From NCBI RefSeq assembly GCF_963576545.1, contig NC_083638.1:20983590-21047589 (forward strand): a stretch of DNA of 64,000 nucleotides, in the 5' to 3' direction. The notes below the pieces were generated by a model. The model had not been told where the DNA came from, searched no databases, and saw only the letters and a list, made by a program, of their open reading frames with translations. The stretch is from Limanda limanda (Eukaryota > Chordata > Actinopteri > Pleuronectiformes > Pleuronectidae). Shown here piece by piece: positions 16,706 through 40,325 of the stretch; position 1 is the first letter of the stretch, and every line of letters starts with the position of its first letter. Made by a program: the position numbers and the translations under genes.

Positions 16706-19700
16706 GTGTAGTGTGGTGTAAAACACGGGATCACACTGTGTTTGTTGCTAAAATTTGATTTAAGGTTGACCATTTGAATGTGAGATAACAGTGGCCTCTG
16801 TCCAGTTTGATCTCCGTTTTGGATGAAGGTCTCTCTCCCTGGAGCGTCGCTCGGACACAGAACAAACATTCACCGTTTCCAACCTTGTGATGTGTTGAAC
16901 AAAGATAACTGGCTCAACTGGGAGCAGCAGTGCAGGTTCTTCTGAGGATAATCCAACTTAAATTGGCCCGTCTCTGATGAGTTATTAGACGGACGATTCA
17001 ATTATGCTCAGAAATAGTGAGAGTGTGAAACTCAGTTAACTCCGCTTTAGTGCCTTTCTCCTGTTCTCCTGCCGCGAGACAGATGGAACGTGTGTGGCTG
17101 GAATGAGCAGCATTCTCTAACAGGCCCATTCATCATCCCCCACCACCCTATCTTCCGTTGTCAGGGATAAGCTTGTTCACTGAGACCGCCCAACTGTGAT
17201 GAAAACAAAAATAAAAAACACCTCTTAACTAACCGGACGTTTCAGCGTCAGCCAGTGAGCCCGACAGAAAACAGAGCAGAAGGAAACACATGAAAACACA
17301 CAGGTACAAAGCACTACAGAGGGAACATGAAAGTGCTTAAAAACATCAGATGACGTGTTCATAAAATACGGACTGATCATTATCTCTCTATGACCTGCAG
17401 AAATAGATTTCTGCAGCAGCAGCTGGGGGATGTTCAACAAACTACACACACAGAATAATGATGAAATCCCTTAATATCTGAGGAATACGTATACGTGTGA
17501 CTGATTTTTATTTTATAGACTGTTTCAACCCCTGATGGAGCTGAAAAGTCTTAAAAATGCAGTATAGTATAATACAAATGTATAACACATAAGTAAATTA
17601 TTTTGAAAGGGCTCCGGCCTGAAAATATCAGCACTGCAAATACATTTCAGGAAAATATAGTATTTTAGAATTCAAGCAAATATTCTCAAAGATTATGAAG
17701 CATATTCAATTTGATTCAAAACCAAGTAAGATTCACAAGCTGTGTAGGCTTTAGTCATCTCAGAGTCCTCTTTGTTAATGAAAAGTTAAATTCTTGTAGT
17801 CGTACTTGGCCTTGACCAGCAAACTTGAAAATAAATGCAACTGTGTTGTAATTGTCAATGAGGTAGCTGCCTATTTAGACATTCAGCTAATATGGAGTAT
17901 CATAATCATTTAATTTTGAGTTATTTCTCCGGCCGCCTGACTTATCTGAATAAAAAAAAATTGATTCTCTTTTAGCTCTCCACCAACTTCTAGTTTATAG
18001 CGGTTTAGAGCTTTCAATGCTGAAAACATTTCCCTTAAGAATGTAAGGAAAATGGACATTTGCCTTTTCACATACAGCCACAGCAAACTTCAGGCTGTTC
18101 AGTGTTAGTCTGTGAAGCTGCTTTAGAGAAGCACGTGAGAGTAACACAGTATGAAATCTGGACGGGATATTTTTGCAGAGAGTGAAGGACACACTAAAGT
18201 GTCTTTTAACTGGTTCCACTGAGAGTAAGGTTGTTGTTAAAAGAGAAATGGGAACAGCCTCTGGCTTGGGAAGTAGTTTTCCCAATTTGCATTTGCAAAA
18301 TAACATCATGATAATCATGATGTTACAACACTGAATTATTTAATAGAATTGTGTGATTAAACTTTTCCCAGGGGTTAGAAATGTTTCATCTTGATAAAGT
18401 CTTTATCTCTCTTTGTTGATGCAGTAATAAGAAAACTGTTAGTTATAGCTGCAGGACTCATTCAAAATGGATCATCTTTAAGTGAATTGATCCACAGTTA
18501 AAAACTAAATTTATCCAACAATATTCTACAATGCAGATTCACAACTATTATATTAATGACTCAAAGCAACAACAAAACACACAAAGATATCTGAATATAC
18601 AATAATCCTTTTTCTATTCCACTTTTAGGAAACCAAAGGAATCATATAACTAGTCCACATAGGGTGTGATCAATGCATGATTAAAGTTTCACACTGGGAT
18701 TTGCAAAAGGTCCAAATGTCAAATGTCTCTTGTTAAAAATGAAGCAGCCATAGATTTTCAATTCAAAGCATTGTAGTAGACTTAACTTATATTTCATTTT
18801 CTATACAGAAGCTACAAAAAGAGTAGAAGGAAAGTAAAGGATGGAAAGATAAAGAAACATGGACACAACCTGAAAATATCTATTGTTTTAGAAACAACAA
18901 TTTATCAAGTGAATTAGAGGCTGCATAAAAATGTTAAGGTGTTTTTCTTATCTTAGGGAGGTTCTGTATGTCTGGGCGCTGTGTTGTAATGGAGAACACA
19001 TTACTTTGAATTACTGAAGTCCCTTACTGCTGACTGTTATAAGAACTGATTTCAAGATATCATTGATCAGGTTTTTTTTATTGCTCTTTGTTACCCTGTG
19101 CGCTGCCAAAAATCCTCAAATGTTTTTGGACGACTAAAGCTGAGCCATCATCTCCAAAAATTTGGGTTTTGAAATTATCTAAATGAAAGAGATCAGGGCC
19201 AAAAAACTTGTAATTTACGATCCAACTCATCTTAAAAGCAAATGCAATGAATGAACTTCTAGTCAGTCAAATCTGCCAGAAGTGTGGGATTAGGTGCTGT
19301 TGAGGAGTTTCTGACCATGCTCACTAATCACATCTGAACACCATTAGGAGAACAGTGCCTGTCTAATTCCACACATACTCCTGTCTCTCCCAATACCCAA
19401 GGTCAGGTTATAGATAAACGGCAAACTAGCAGCACATTGTAGTGTCTACGCTCATGGACTCTCATATCTAATTCAGATGCCCCAGACAGAGAGGCGCCAA
19501 ACTCCAACTCTTTTGCGTACTACACCATTGGGAAGACGTAAGGACACAAAGTGATTTAGTCCATGCATACTTAAGGCTTAACAATCCAATAGGAAGTGAA
19601 CACTGTCGTGGCAATTCTGACAACGTGGAACAGGACACAAATATCTTACGGTATTGTCACACTTTAATGCTCGGAGCATGGTGCACAAGACAAAGGTTGG

Positions 19701-20534
19701 TTTGTAATATGCGCGCCTATGGGAAGCTGTTCTGTCTCTTTATACATTTGGCTTCTTCCTCCTCGTCTGGTTTAGGGTTAGGGTTTCTAAGCCAAAGGTC
19801 AAGATCTTCTGTTGACATCAAGTCAACAACGCCTTAGTTTAGGCAATAAGGTCACGATCCATTCAGTTGTAAAGGATACAGAATGATCAAAGTTATATTG
19901 TATAAGATTCCCTGACAACACCTACTAGAGAGGGACATCAATTCTAGCCTTTCATGGATGTGCTGTTGGAATGGGTGACACAGGGTGAGGGAGATATATG
20001 AGGAGGCTGTGTGAGACATCTTCAGACTTGGGGGTGACAATTGCTCATGTAACTCTGTTGGCGTTGTTATATTGTTCCACCTTCTGGTCTCCTTGATGCA
20101 TCAAACATTAAAACCTTCTGCATAAGACATCAGCTGCTGCCTGAGTTCTCCTTTCACCAGCTTCCAGAAAAGTTCCATAATATTGTCTTGTGACCATGTT
20201 TAAAGAGAGATAGAGGCCACATCCAGGCTACATTTTAGTTCAGGTAACATATCATTGATACTAGCTTTACACCTGCCATCCAGACTACTCTGGATTTTAC
20301 AAGCGCAATAACTGAGATGTCTGGAAACAATGACACGGAATGTTTCTTATCAGTCTCAATTGGACAACCAGCAGTGAAGGCAAAACATTGCAAACACTCA
20401 TAGATGCTGCCTTGATGTACGAAAACAGATGCGGCCATTTCAACTCTAACATACGTCCATGCATCCATTACGTTGGCATGGTTTTAAATTAATACATCCA
20501 CTAGCAGGCGCACAGAGGCGAGAGTTTCTTACAG

Positions 20535-20536
<2 letters not shown>
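16706..20536. other. non-coding stretch, no gene supported
   Basis: AT-rich sequence with frequent stops in all frames. It contains a perfect short palindromic hairpin at 18301-18325, listed separately. No exon with splice sites and a recognisable motif was found. Confidence 0.55.
18301..18325. repeat. perfect 11-bp-arm inverted repeat
   Basis: TAACATCATGA and TCATGATGTTA are exact inverse complements separated by TAA. Function is unknown; it may be chance or a homodimer binding site. Confidence 0.7.

Positions 20537-20604
<68 letters not shown>
20537..20604 (+). repeat. GT dinucleotide microsatellite
   Basis: About 34 copies of GT. Confidence 0.95.
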
Positions 20605-20607
<3 letters not shown>

Positions 20608-20942
20608 GCTTGTTAAAAGATCAGAGTTTGAGTCAGTGTGTGCTGTGTCAGGTCAGAAAAGCAGAAATGAGAGGCCGATTTTTTAAAATTTTCTATATTT
20701 GGCATTATAGCTGTAAGCGTTCTGCCTACTGTCAACCTCCTAACTGCCTCCATGACAATACTGACTGATTATTTAACCACTCATCCACTGACCAACAGCT
20801 CTGTTTCACACGCACACAGAGAATCATTGCAGCAGATAGTTCTCACCCGACACATCAGTCCTCTTCATCCTTCGCTCCGCTCCTTCTCCATCCAGCAAAT
20901 GACACATCCACCACCAGCTCCGCCAGGCTGCATCGCTCTTTG

Positions 20943-21055
20943 AAGTTAATGAGTCAAAACTATCAGTTGATACGCTTTTAATTAGGAAATGGGTGGAATG
21001 ATTTTTAATTTGGACATTTTTAATTGAAGCTGTCATTTTCAATTAAGATATGACA
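20943..21055. promoter_or_regulatory. candidate enhancer with clustered homeodomain-type ATTA sites
   Basis: Within about 110 bp there are four ATTA/TAAT cores: TTTTAATTAGG, TTTTTAATTTGG, TTTTTAATTGAAG and TTTCAATTAAG. The segment is not a simple repeat and lacks coding potential. Dense homeodomain cores are frequent in vertebrate developmental enhancers; conservation was not tested. Confidence 0.25.
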
Positions 21056-21949
21056 TCCATGAGATGCTCCCTCCTCTCTCAACTCTTCATTTATTAATTT
21101 ATCTGCAGCCTCCTCAAGATGTTCCATTCGTTTGCCTCCTGATCTCTTATCTCCTGCTCTCTTGCTAGTATAGGACCACTTTCATCAGTGGATGGTGACA
21201 AAGACTCCTCTGATGTCAAGCACTACTGCTTCCTCTCCAGATTCTTTCATTTTATCCCTCATTATACTGATATTTTTTCACGTGTTCTTTCCATTGGTTC
21301 ATTTCTCAGTCTGCACATGCACCTCTCCTCCACATTACATCTTATTCTGCTTCTTCCATTCCTTTTTGTCTCCTCTTAGATAAATGGTTCAATTAAAAAA
21401 CTTAAATTGAGTTGATTTTATTTGACCACAAAATACGATAGAAAATGTGTCTGGCATGCAAACAAGACATATAGGCAGCACAATACAAAATGCTACAATG
21501 CATCACATCTCAATAATGTGTTGCATGGTTTAGGGAACACAAAATGCAGACTCCAGGCAAAAAGGAAGGTTGCTGCATGAAGAATATTCAATAAATAAAC
21601 AGGCTTACGGTCTCTGGAAGGCAGGTTGGCAGGTAACAGGCAGTAAAGTCCCAAACCCTGAATGATGAAATAAGTAAAGGGCTCGAGGAATCACCAGGGA
21701 GTTGAACAGAAGAATGAAGATGAAGAGGAAAGATGAACAGAACTGAACAGAGGCAAGATACAAGGAAATGTAACTGGGGAGACAAACAAACAAAATGACA
21801 AAGAGCAACTTTGAACACAAACTATATACACAAGAAGGCAGGGATGAATGGGCAAATGTGAAACAAAGAGCAGAACGGACAAACAGAACAAAGATAAGAA
21901 GTGAAGCAGATTAAAGCTAAGTAAAACAGGAAAGAATAAGTTCAAACCA

Positions 21950-22400
21950 TGGCTGAACTCTTCAAAGTGAAGGCAAAGCACCTTGATCGCCACCTGGTGG
22001 CTGGCTGCAGTGTTTGTCATAAACTCAGCCTCCTCTATGTCAGTGGATGGGACATAGATCAAATTAAAAAGTCAAAGTACTTATCAAATACATATTTCTC
22101 AAAGATGGTTTTGTGTCATTTTATGTAGTTCCTATCAAACAAATGATTGGGCACATTTTAAGTGTGGTTTTAATTTTTTACCTGGTGCAAAAAAACGTCA
22201 AGCTCATACTGACTCACAATAAGTCAAGTGGGTGTTTTGTTGAGACCTCACAGCGGCTCAGACCCCCGATCACTACTACACAGACATTGGCTCCAAATGC
22301 GCATGACAACAGCATTGGCATCCAAGAAGTTTTGCCTTAATTTCTGAATAGTGGGAGGAAGAGGAGGTGCAGCGTCAGTCTTTATATAAAGTCCATGGCC
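21950..22400 (+). mobile_element. dispersed MITE family C, near full-length copy
   Basis: It runs from CCATGGCTGAACTCTTCAAA to a tail like CTTTATATAAAGTCCATGG. Inside are CGCCACCTGGTGGCTGGCTG, CTCAGACCCCCGATCACTAC and TTGGCTCCAAATGCGC, shared in the same order with the copy at 29.14-29.46 kb. No transposase is present. Confidence 0.55.
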
Positions 22401-24974
22401 GAAAACTAAGAGTCCAAAAAATAATCCTTTCCAGGGCAGATCATTAGAGAAGGATGAAGAATCCAACTAGGTAAATGAATTAAAGATTTCATCTTAAATT
22501 CAACTCTATGAACTGTCTGCAGTCTTTTCTTCTCAACTCGAGATGCCCAACTTTAGGTAAAAAGGCTTTTCTAAAATCAGAACATTTTGAACCCAAGTTG
22601 TGGCATCCTTTCCCAGAGGCAATTTGAAGGGAAACTCTAGGTGAGAGATTTCTCTGACAGCAAAGACCAGTCTTGTAGATTGAGGAGAGGGAATAACCGG
22701 GGATTTTGGATGTAGTTCTAACTGAGGCAGTTCCTTCAACAGAAATTTGTTTTCCCAAGCTAAACTTTTCCTGGAAAATAATTGTACCGTTTCCTATAAG
22801 ATTTTGAGAGCCGCTTGTAGTGACACAGAGCTCACCAGAAAGAGGCTGCTGTAGGTGATCAGGGGCAGAACTGTTGATCTTTCTTGCCAAATGCATACAT
22901 GATAAATAAAAAGCATTTTCAAGATGGCTGGATTTCAAATCAAAGTGTCAGCTTGTTTTATGAGGGTTGAAATGTGTCAGTGTATTCTGGTTGTAAATGT
23001 CCTATTCATTTTATATTAATTTGCTTTAGTTAAATATTAAAAGACATGACTTGTAGCTGGTGTTTTATAAAGACACCAGTTATTTACTAGTGATAGATTA
23101 GCTGTTTAAAGGAGTGGTTTTATCATTGTACAGCTATTTAGCATAGTTGTATGGTTGATGTATAGTGTAATAGGTGAATGCAGGTCTCTGACTTGTTGCT
23201 TATTCTGTCTGAAATCTTCATGAAAGGACCTTTTCCTTCAGTTGTGTGATACTCTATGGCTTTGGATCGGATATAAGATGAAGTGGATGTCATACAGTAT
23301 TTCTCCCCTCCCATTACATCTGAGCCGAACAGAGCAGGTACTATACCTCCTGTGAGGAAGTTCAGGAAATGATATGAGAGCTATATCCTGCTTCAGCGGG
23401 GTGGAGGGGCACAGCTTCAAGAAGTCTAAGACCCAAACATGAGGAGAAAATCAGTCAGACGAAGAGATAATGGTGCTAGCAAGCGACAAGACCACGACAA
23501 TCTGTTGCTTTCACTTTTAAAGACTCACTTGATCAGTTAACAAGACACATGTTAAAAAATCAAGGGACAATCAAACTTTCTCGACATGTCCAAATGCAGC
23601 TCTGTTGCTAGGCGACAGGGATAAGGGTTGGAATGACTGGTGACGCAAACCACGGACTTCCAACGTAGTCATAACCGTTGTTTTGGTCTCCACGGTCTAC
23701 GTAGTCCGCGTCCCCTGGATGAGGACACAGCTTCGGACTGCGAGACACTGACTTGCTGTAACCATCATCATGGAAGGCACCAGCATCCATTCTGATGTCT
23801 GAACTCCTTGTTGCTGCTCAACTGATTATGGCTCTAACACATTATCTGACCATGACACTCCTCTCCTCTCCTCCTTTCTCCTCTTCTTGCCTCTCCTCCG
23901 CTCTCCTCTTCTACTCCATACCTGGAGGAGTGGGTGGCTGCAGCTCTCCGCGGCCCATTTCCTGGTGAGGAGGCTCTTGAGGGCAGGCCGAGCCATTCTT
24001 TGCCCGCACAATGCTGCGTTCTCATTAACTCTTATCAAAGTTCATCTTGCATCCAAATGCTGTGGGCCGCTCAATACTGACTGCAATGAAAAGAGAAAAT
24101 GAAAAAGACAAAGCCAGCAGAGGAGACAGAGGGAGAGAGGGGGAGGGAGAGAGAGAAAGGACGGAGAAATAATGGTGATTGAAGAGGGACAGAATAATGA
24201 CTGCAGTCTGACTCGTCTGAATATTGGTTTGATGTAAAATTAAACAGTTTATATATGAAACTCTGATAAGTATGTTTTAATGTTTTTCTTTCTGATACAA
24301 ACCAATACTTTGTCTTTGTCAATTTGAATTTGTTACAGCTGTAAAAGAAGTGAGAGAAGAATAAATGGCTCTGGGCAAATAATTGAATGGAATTCGTCAT
24401 CTTTATTCAATCTTACCCAAACAATAGAGACTCTTTGAATGCCCCTGTGTTATTTACTTTCAATCTGCCATCGATAGAGAAATGCCAGTGGCAGTGCTCA
24501 CAAACCATTACAAGGAGCATGGCAGAGATGAAAACACCGGCCCGGTTCTGGTAAATAGAGGAGACGAGCAGATGGAGACATGAAGCGAGTACTTAGCGCA
24601 ATCCTTACGTGATTTGTTCGCGTGATTACAAATCACCCGGTAATTCTGTCCTCAAGCATCATCCACCTCTCTTCATAAACACACGGTTACTGTCGTCCTC
24701 CTGTCATCAGATCCCACAGTGCAGCTGCAATTCCCATTCGAGGTGTAAAGGGAGACAATTAGAGGCTGATTGCAGCTTTCAGTGATGATCACAAGATGCT
24801 TAAACACATAAGAGCTCTATTTACAGTAAGAAAGAAATGATCGTGTCTGATGAGAGTTTTCCACTAAACCAGTGTCTTGTCTGATGGACAGATACGTCTG
24901 TTGCTACCTGTGAACACATCTGTTAACCAACAGGGCGTCAGATATTCATACCGTTCTTTAAAGCTGTTTTACAT
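22401..24974. other. non-coding stretch with an unexplained open frame
   Basis: A 149-codon minus-strand frame at 22489-22938 has no recognisable domain or splice context. Several segments (24470-24800) are of high complexity and may be conserved non-coding DNA. No gene is called. Confidence 0.45.
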
Positions 24975-25085
24975 GAGACATGAACTCCAGTAGTTTCCAG
25001 AGTTTGTCTTTCACATGTGAAGAACGCAGCAGGGAGAGTTTAGTTCAGACGTGTTCTCAACAACAGGAACATTCAGGCGCTGAGG
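24975..25085 (+). repeat. dispersed repeat family D, copy 2
   Basis: TTTCACATGTGAAGAACGCA, TTCAGACGTGTTCTCAACAA and CAGGAACATTCAGG match the family D core. This is a short fragment. Confidence 0.55.
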
Positions 25086-26147
25086 ATGAAGGGCGTGACT
25101 TATAAATTCTGTTTTTTTCTGTCGATGAAACCCAAGCAAATAAACTACACTGAATAAAATAAGTTCACCTCCCTATGATCAGAGGAAAACACTGTCTTAA
25201 CGTATTGTTATTACATTTGAGCTTTTGCCTGTTCAGTTGATGCTGACAGAGCTCAAATGTGGTAAAAACACATTAACACTTAAATACAACAGATTAAAAT
25301 GACACATTTTTCATTTATAACATACAAAACAGCAGTTAAACAAGACAACTGAATGCAATGCCCAAAAAGTTAATATGGCTTAAATACAATGACTGCAGGA
25401 AGAACCTAAGTGTTGAACACTATAGCAAGACATCAAGGTAGAGCTAGAAACAGAAATAATAGTTAGGTATATTCATTTGAAATGTATGTTAACAATATCA
25501 TAGAAAGTTCTCAGATTTACAAAAATCAGTCGTGGTGAAGACAAAGAGAGAAAATGTCTGGGAGGGAAGGTGGTTTCAAAATAAATGAGGCATTCAAGAA
25601 GAGTATTTTTTCTTCTTTTCATTTTGGAGGATCTCTGAGTATTCGTCAGTTCTGCGGCAGGTGATTATTATTGCTTAAAAACAAACTTTATCCGGCCCAG
25701 TGGACTTCTTCTCAGCTCTCGGCTCTCAGGGCCCCAAAGCTCTCATCCACTTCACTCGCAGCACAGCAGTGTGAACACTTTCTAAACCCTTCTCCCTCCG
25801 TCGTGACTCTGCCTCAGCTGCAAGATAAACACCCAGAGGAGACTGTTTGAAACCATAAACAGCACCACAAAGAGTTTCACCGTGATGGATGCTGTTGGAG
25901 AGTGTCTCCACTTTGCTCTGGAGCTCTGCCCCACTATTCCCCAACTATAATATTAAGGCGTTTTCGAATCACTGGTGTTTTTGAGTCTGTGCACACGTGC
26001 CTGGTGCTGAATATAGCTCTTGAGTCATTTAGCACAAACCGGCTGTGCCCCCGAAAGAATCAGGTCTGGAAAGAGAAAGATAGTTTGGCAGATTAGAAGC
26101 TCACTGTAAAAAAATACAGTCAAAAAAAAAAAAAACACATCAACCAA

Positions 26148-26217
26148 TGTGTGTGTGTGTGCGTGCGTTTGTGTGTGTTTGTGTGTGTGTGTGTGTGTGT
26201 ATGTGTGTGTGTGTGTT
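26148..26217 (+). repeat. interrupted GT microsatellite
   Basis: GT repeats with GC, TT and AT interruptions after a poly-A run. Confidence 0.9.
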
Positions 26218-26744
26218 TTGAGACAGCTTAGGGTCTCTGGGATGGCACTGTTCTGCTGCTCCCACTTTAATTGGCTGCTGGCCCCTCAGCTTCGCCTGAA
26301 TGGAGAGTCATTTAGGGACCTTTCACTCTCACAGAGGATTGTCGGTTACCGCTGCAGGAGAAATTGCATTCCTGTTTCCATACAATGGGCTGGTCTGAGT
26401 TGGACGGGGCAAGAGTATCACTGTCATTATCATGACAATGGGAGCTAATTCCACCGCCACTGGCATCATTCTGAAACCCTCTGCAGCACCAGCTTATCAG
26501 GGGGCACCATGAGACCAGCGGGAGGCTGCGTGAGCGCCGCGACTGAGGTGAAGATCCACACATACAGTACACACACTCCCAACAGACACACACAAACACA
26601 GTCAGGGCTCATACTTGGCTCAGACAGTCCGTTGTTGGCATGAACCATCACATCAGCAAAAAGTTTATTCGACCGCACATCCCATTAAAATAGCTTTCAG
26701 TTTGTGAAGGCTGATGTATTCTCACATCTGCTCACTCAAACATT

Positions 26745-27190
26745 TTACTAGGGGTCTGGAAGGGAAAAAATGTCCAGAAAATGTCTGGCAGCTGACTCAG
26801 ACATTTTCACACACAGAAAATTACCAGCGAGTAGGTGAGCGTGTTGATGACGTATCTAACATGTGATGGACGGAAACCGGAAGAATACAAATATCTCAGG
26901 ATGAAAGGACATGCCATAATAGAGTAAGATGCTGACCTACATGTCAAGATTTGAGAGCTTTGGCGACAAAGGTCAACGCCAGTTCTTTCCAAAGCAAAAT
27001 TTATTTCACGTCCTGCCTTCTGCGTGCATTACCCAGTTCTTTCAACTCACCTGAATGTTCCGGACATTGTCCTGTTGTTGTGAAAGTGTCTGACCAGGAC
27101 AATCTCCTGCTACATTCTTCATATGTGAAAGCAAACTCCACAAAACCTTTTCCGCAGTTAGAGTATGAAAACAGCTCTCCTGACAATTTG
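26745..27190 (-). repeat. dispersed repeat family D, copy 3 (longest)
   Basis: Read on the minus strand it contains TTTCACATATGAAGAATGTA, GATTGTCCTGGTCAGACACT, ACAACAGGACAATGTCCGGA, then GAGTTGAAAGAACTGGGTAA and GGACGTGAAATAAATTTTGC. It is the most complete of the four copies and supports the family as one unit of several hundred bases. Confidence 0.65.
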
Positions 27191-27867
27191 TGTCCAAACC
27201 CACAGTCTATGGTCCAAACATTACTTTATTTTCCCATAAAATTCATGGTAAATCCATTGAAAACCTTGACAAGTGTGTTAAAAATATATTTTTAATAAAT
27301 AAATATGATGACGATGATGAGGATTGTATATGATGTCTAACAGAGAGGGTCAGTTTGAGAACCTTTGGGAACTATTTCCTTTATTCCAGAGTTAGAAGAT
27401 CAATTCCACTTTTACATTTGTTTGTGCTCCAGCCAAAAAATACCTGATATGAACGCTGACTGTTAGATGGGCCCGAAATCTCTTCGTGGTGCTGCAGAGG
27501 GAAAAATACAACGTGTTCAGTAAAGTGGAAACCCAGTTAGGCTGCAGCTCTGAAAGCTGGTCTGACACCATCATCTGGAGCCTGCTTCTTCATCATCTAC
27601 TATTCAGGGTCTTCCTCAGCTAACTTTGATTCGGCCACCATTCGAACACTCACTGACCTTATCCTCGGAAACACGCACAACTCATACACACACACACACA
27701 CACAGGGTTTTCAATCTACAGGTCTGTTGAACAACTACAGACAACTGCAGATGGTAGGTCACGTCTTCACTTTTTATTACAGTATTTCCTTTTTTAGTCT
27801 CTGTAACTTCTCCAACTCATTTCAGATGCCCACTTCCTGCCCTTGTGTTCCCTGCTTCTGTGATAAG

Positions 27868-28145
27868 CTGTGTCTCAATCTGGGGGGCTATATCCTTCGG
27901 AGGCTGCATTTGAAGACCGATTGTGACAAACTATAGGTAGAGGTAATGGTGAAAAAAAACGAGCCATAAATGTTAGGAATTATTTTTAAATGTAAGTACT
28001 CAACCGAAAAGTGGTAACGTGACGTCACACCGTCTCATTTCGTTTCGGTCGACGTTTTGTACGCAGCAGATGAAGGATGCAGCTGACCTCGGCTGAGTAG
28101 ACCGGGTCCTCTGAAGGATGCTGCCCCTAAATGAGACACAACTAT
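27868..28145 (+). repeat. dispersed repeat family E, copy 2
   Basis: The left part (TGTGTCTCAATCTGGGGGGC, TATCCTTCGGAGGCTGCATT) is roughly the inverse of the right part (GAAGGATGCTGCCCCTAAAT, GAGACACA). This gives an imperfect foldback, as in a MITE. It shares GAAGGATGC(T/G)GCCCCT with the copy at 16.6 kb. Confidence 0.5.
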
Positions 28146-29137
28146 TCAACTGTCTGTCCTGCCCTGATGTGTCTGGTCTAATTGCTTCTGTGCCTGTTTG
28201 TATTTGATCCAGATCCCAGCGTACCTGCATTTTCTAGTGTTAGTCATCCGGTGTTTTTGCTTCATTAGTTCCTCGACTTGCAAAGCCTGAGCATTTTTGG
28301 ATCCTGTTCCGGCTTGAGGAAAACTTGTCCTTTTCCTTCCAGGTTGTGATATTTGGACTTATAAGGCAAACACAGACAAAAACACAACACAGTAGTATTT
28401 CCTTGACATTTTGTGAATTCATATTTTACTAACCACCTCCTTGTATGCTCTGAAGTCAGTGGTTTGTGGCGTCTGTGGGTAGACAGATCAAGTTTTGTTA
28501 TCAGCTGCTGAGTCACAGCGTTGTCAGGGCTTTGGAAAACTCAGCAGCAGAAATGCATGAAGCACCTACAAGCAACAAAACCTGCTGATTTGATGTTGTG
28601 TTATTCTGATAAAGGTCAGGTGAATCTACCACCTCTCTCAAAGTCCCCCATGGTGAGAGTCAAGATTTCAAACACGTTAACGTTATAAAAGACATATCTT
28701 GTGGCTGAGTATTTCCACCTACCCACTGCATAAAACAAATACCAGACTGAAAACAAAGAACAGATTCAGACAGCAAGGGCTTGCTGTGTCACAAACCTAA
28801 GAACCCAATCCTATCAACTTCCAATGCCAGATGTTTTTGTAACACTCATGTTCGAACTCTCTCCAGTTATCCCTTCTGTTGTATAATCACATTTTGGATT
28901 TTTCCCCATGTCATATTTAATATGTGGGAGACTTTTCGTTCAAACTAAAAGCTGCTCACTCAGAAGAGACATGCAAAGAATATCCAATGACCACTTCACA
29001 TACAACAGTTTAATGATACATCATTAACAATATACAGTATATACATTCATCCATCTACAGCGATTGACAGATTGACAGAGAGTTGATGTCACATCTTGCA
29101 TTTAACATGTACAGTACAGCAAACCTAGTTTCACCAA

Positions 29138-29457
29138 TAGACTGTATATGAAAGTGGATGACATGACTTCTCCCCAAAAGTGAAGCCAAAACGTCTTGAT
29201 TGCCCCCTGGTGGCTGGCTTCAGTGCAGGTCACAAGTCCCACCTCCACTTTATCAGCACGGGAGACAAACAGATTTATTATTTGACAGCAAAATGGGGAG
29301 AAATGATTGACAGCTGAGAGCGTTTATCGAAGGGACGTTGCTACGGCAGCTCCATCCCCCACTGACTCCGGCTCCAAATGTCTTGTATCCTGGATATTTA
29401 AGCTCCATTTCTGGATAGTGGTGACGGGTCGTCCATCTTAATTTACAGACCATGGTT
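29138..29457 (+). mobile_element. dispersed MITE family C, full-length copy
   Basis: The left end (ATAGACTGTATATGAAAGTG) and right end (TTAATTTACAGACCATGG) are imperfect inverse complements. Internal blocks GCCCCCTGGTGGCTGGCTTC, GGCTCCAAATGTCTTG and ATTTAAGCTCCATTTCTGGA are shared with the copies at 6.4 and 22 kb. It is about 320 bp with no coding capacity. Confidence 0.6.
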
Positions 29458-29525
29458 TCACCACTTTGAGGAATTGAGGTCCATCACCTGCCATCGTTCC
29501 ACCGGGCAATGTGCTCTGCAGCTAT

Positions 29526-40325
<10,800 letters not shown>

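Noticed and set aside
19769..19783. Telomere-like TTAGGGTTAGGGT
   Set aside because: Only two units; too short to be an interstitial telomere array.
22489..22938. 149-codon minus-strand frame
   Set aside because: No domain, no splice sites in phase and no similarity that I recognise. I considered a decayed LINE reverse-transcriptase tail but saw no RT motif.
25726..25944. 72-codon minus-strand frame with an acceptor-like TTATCTTGCAG inside
   Set aside because: No donor or partner exon and an unrecognised protein; could be chance.
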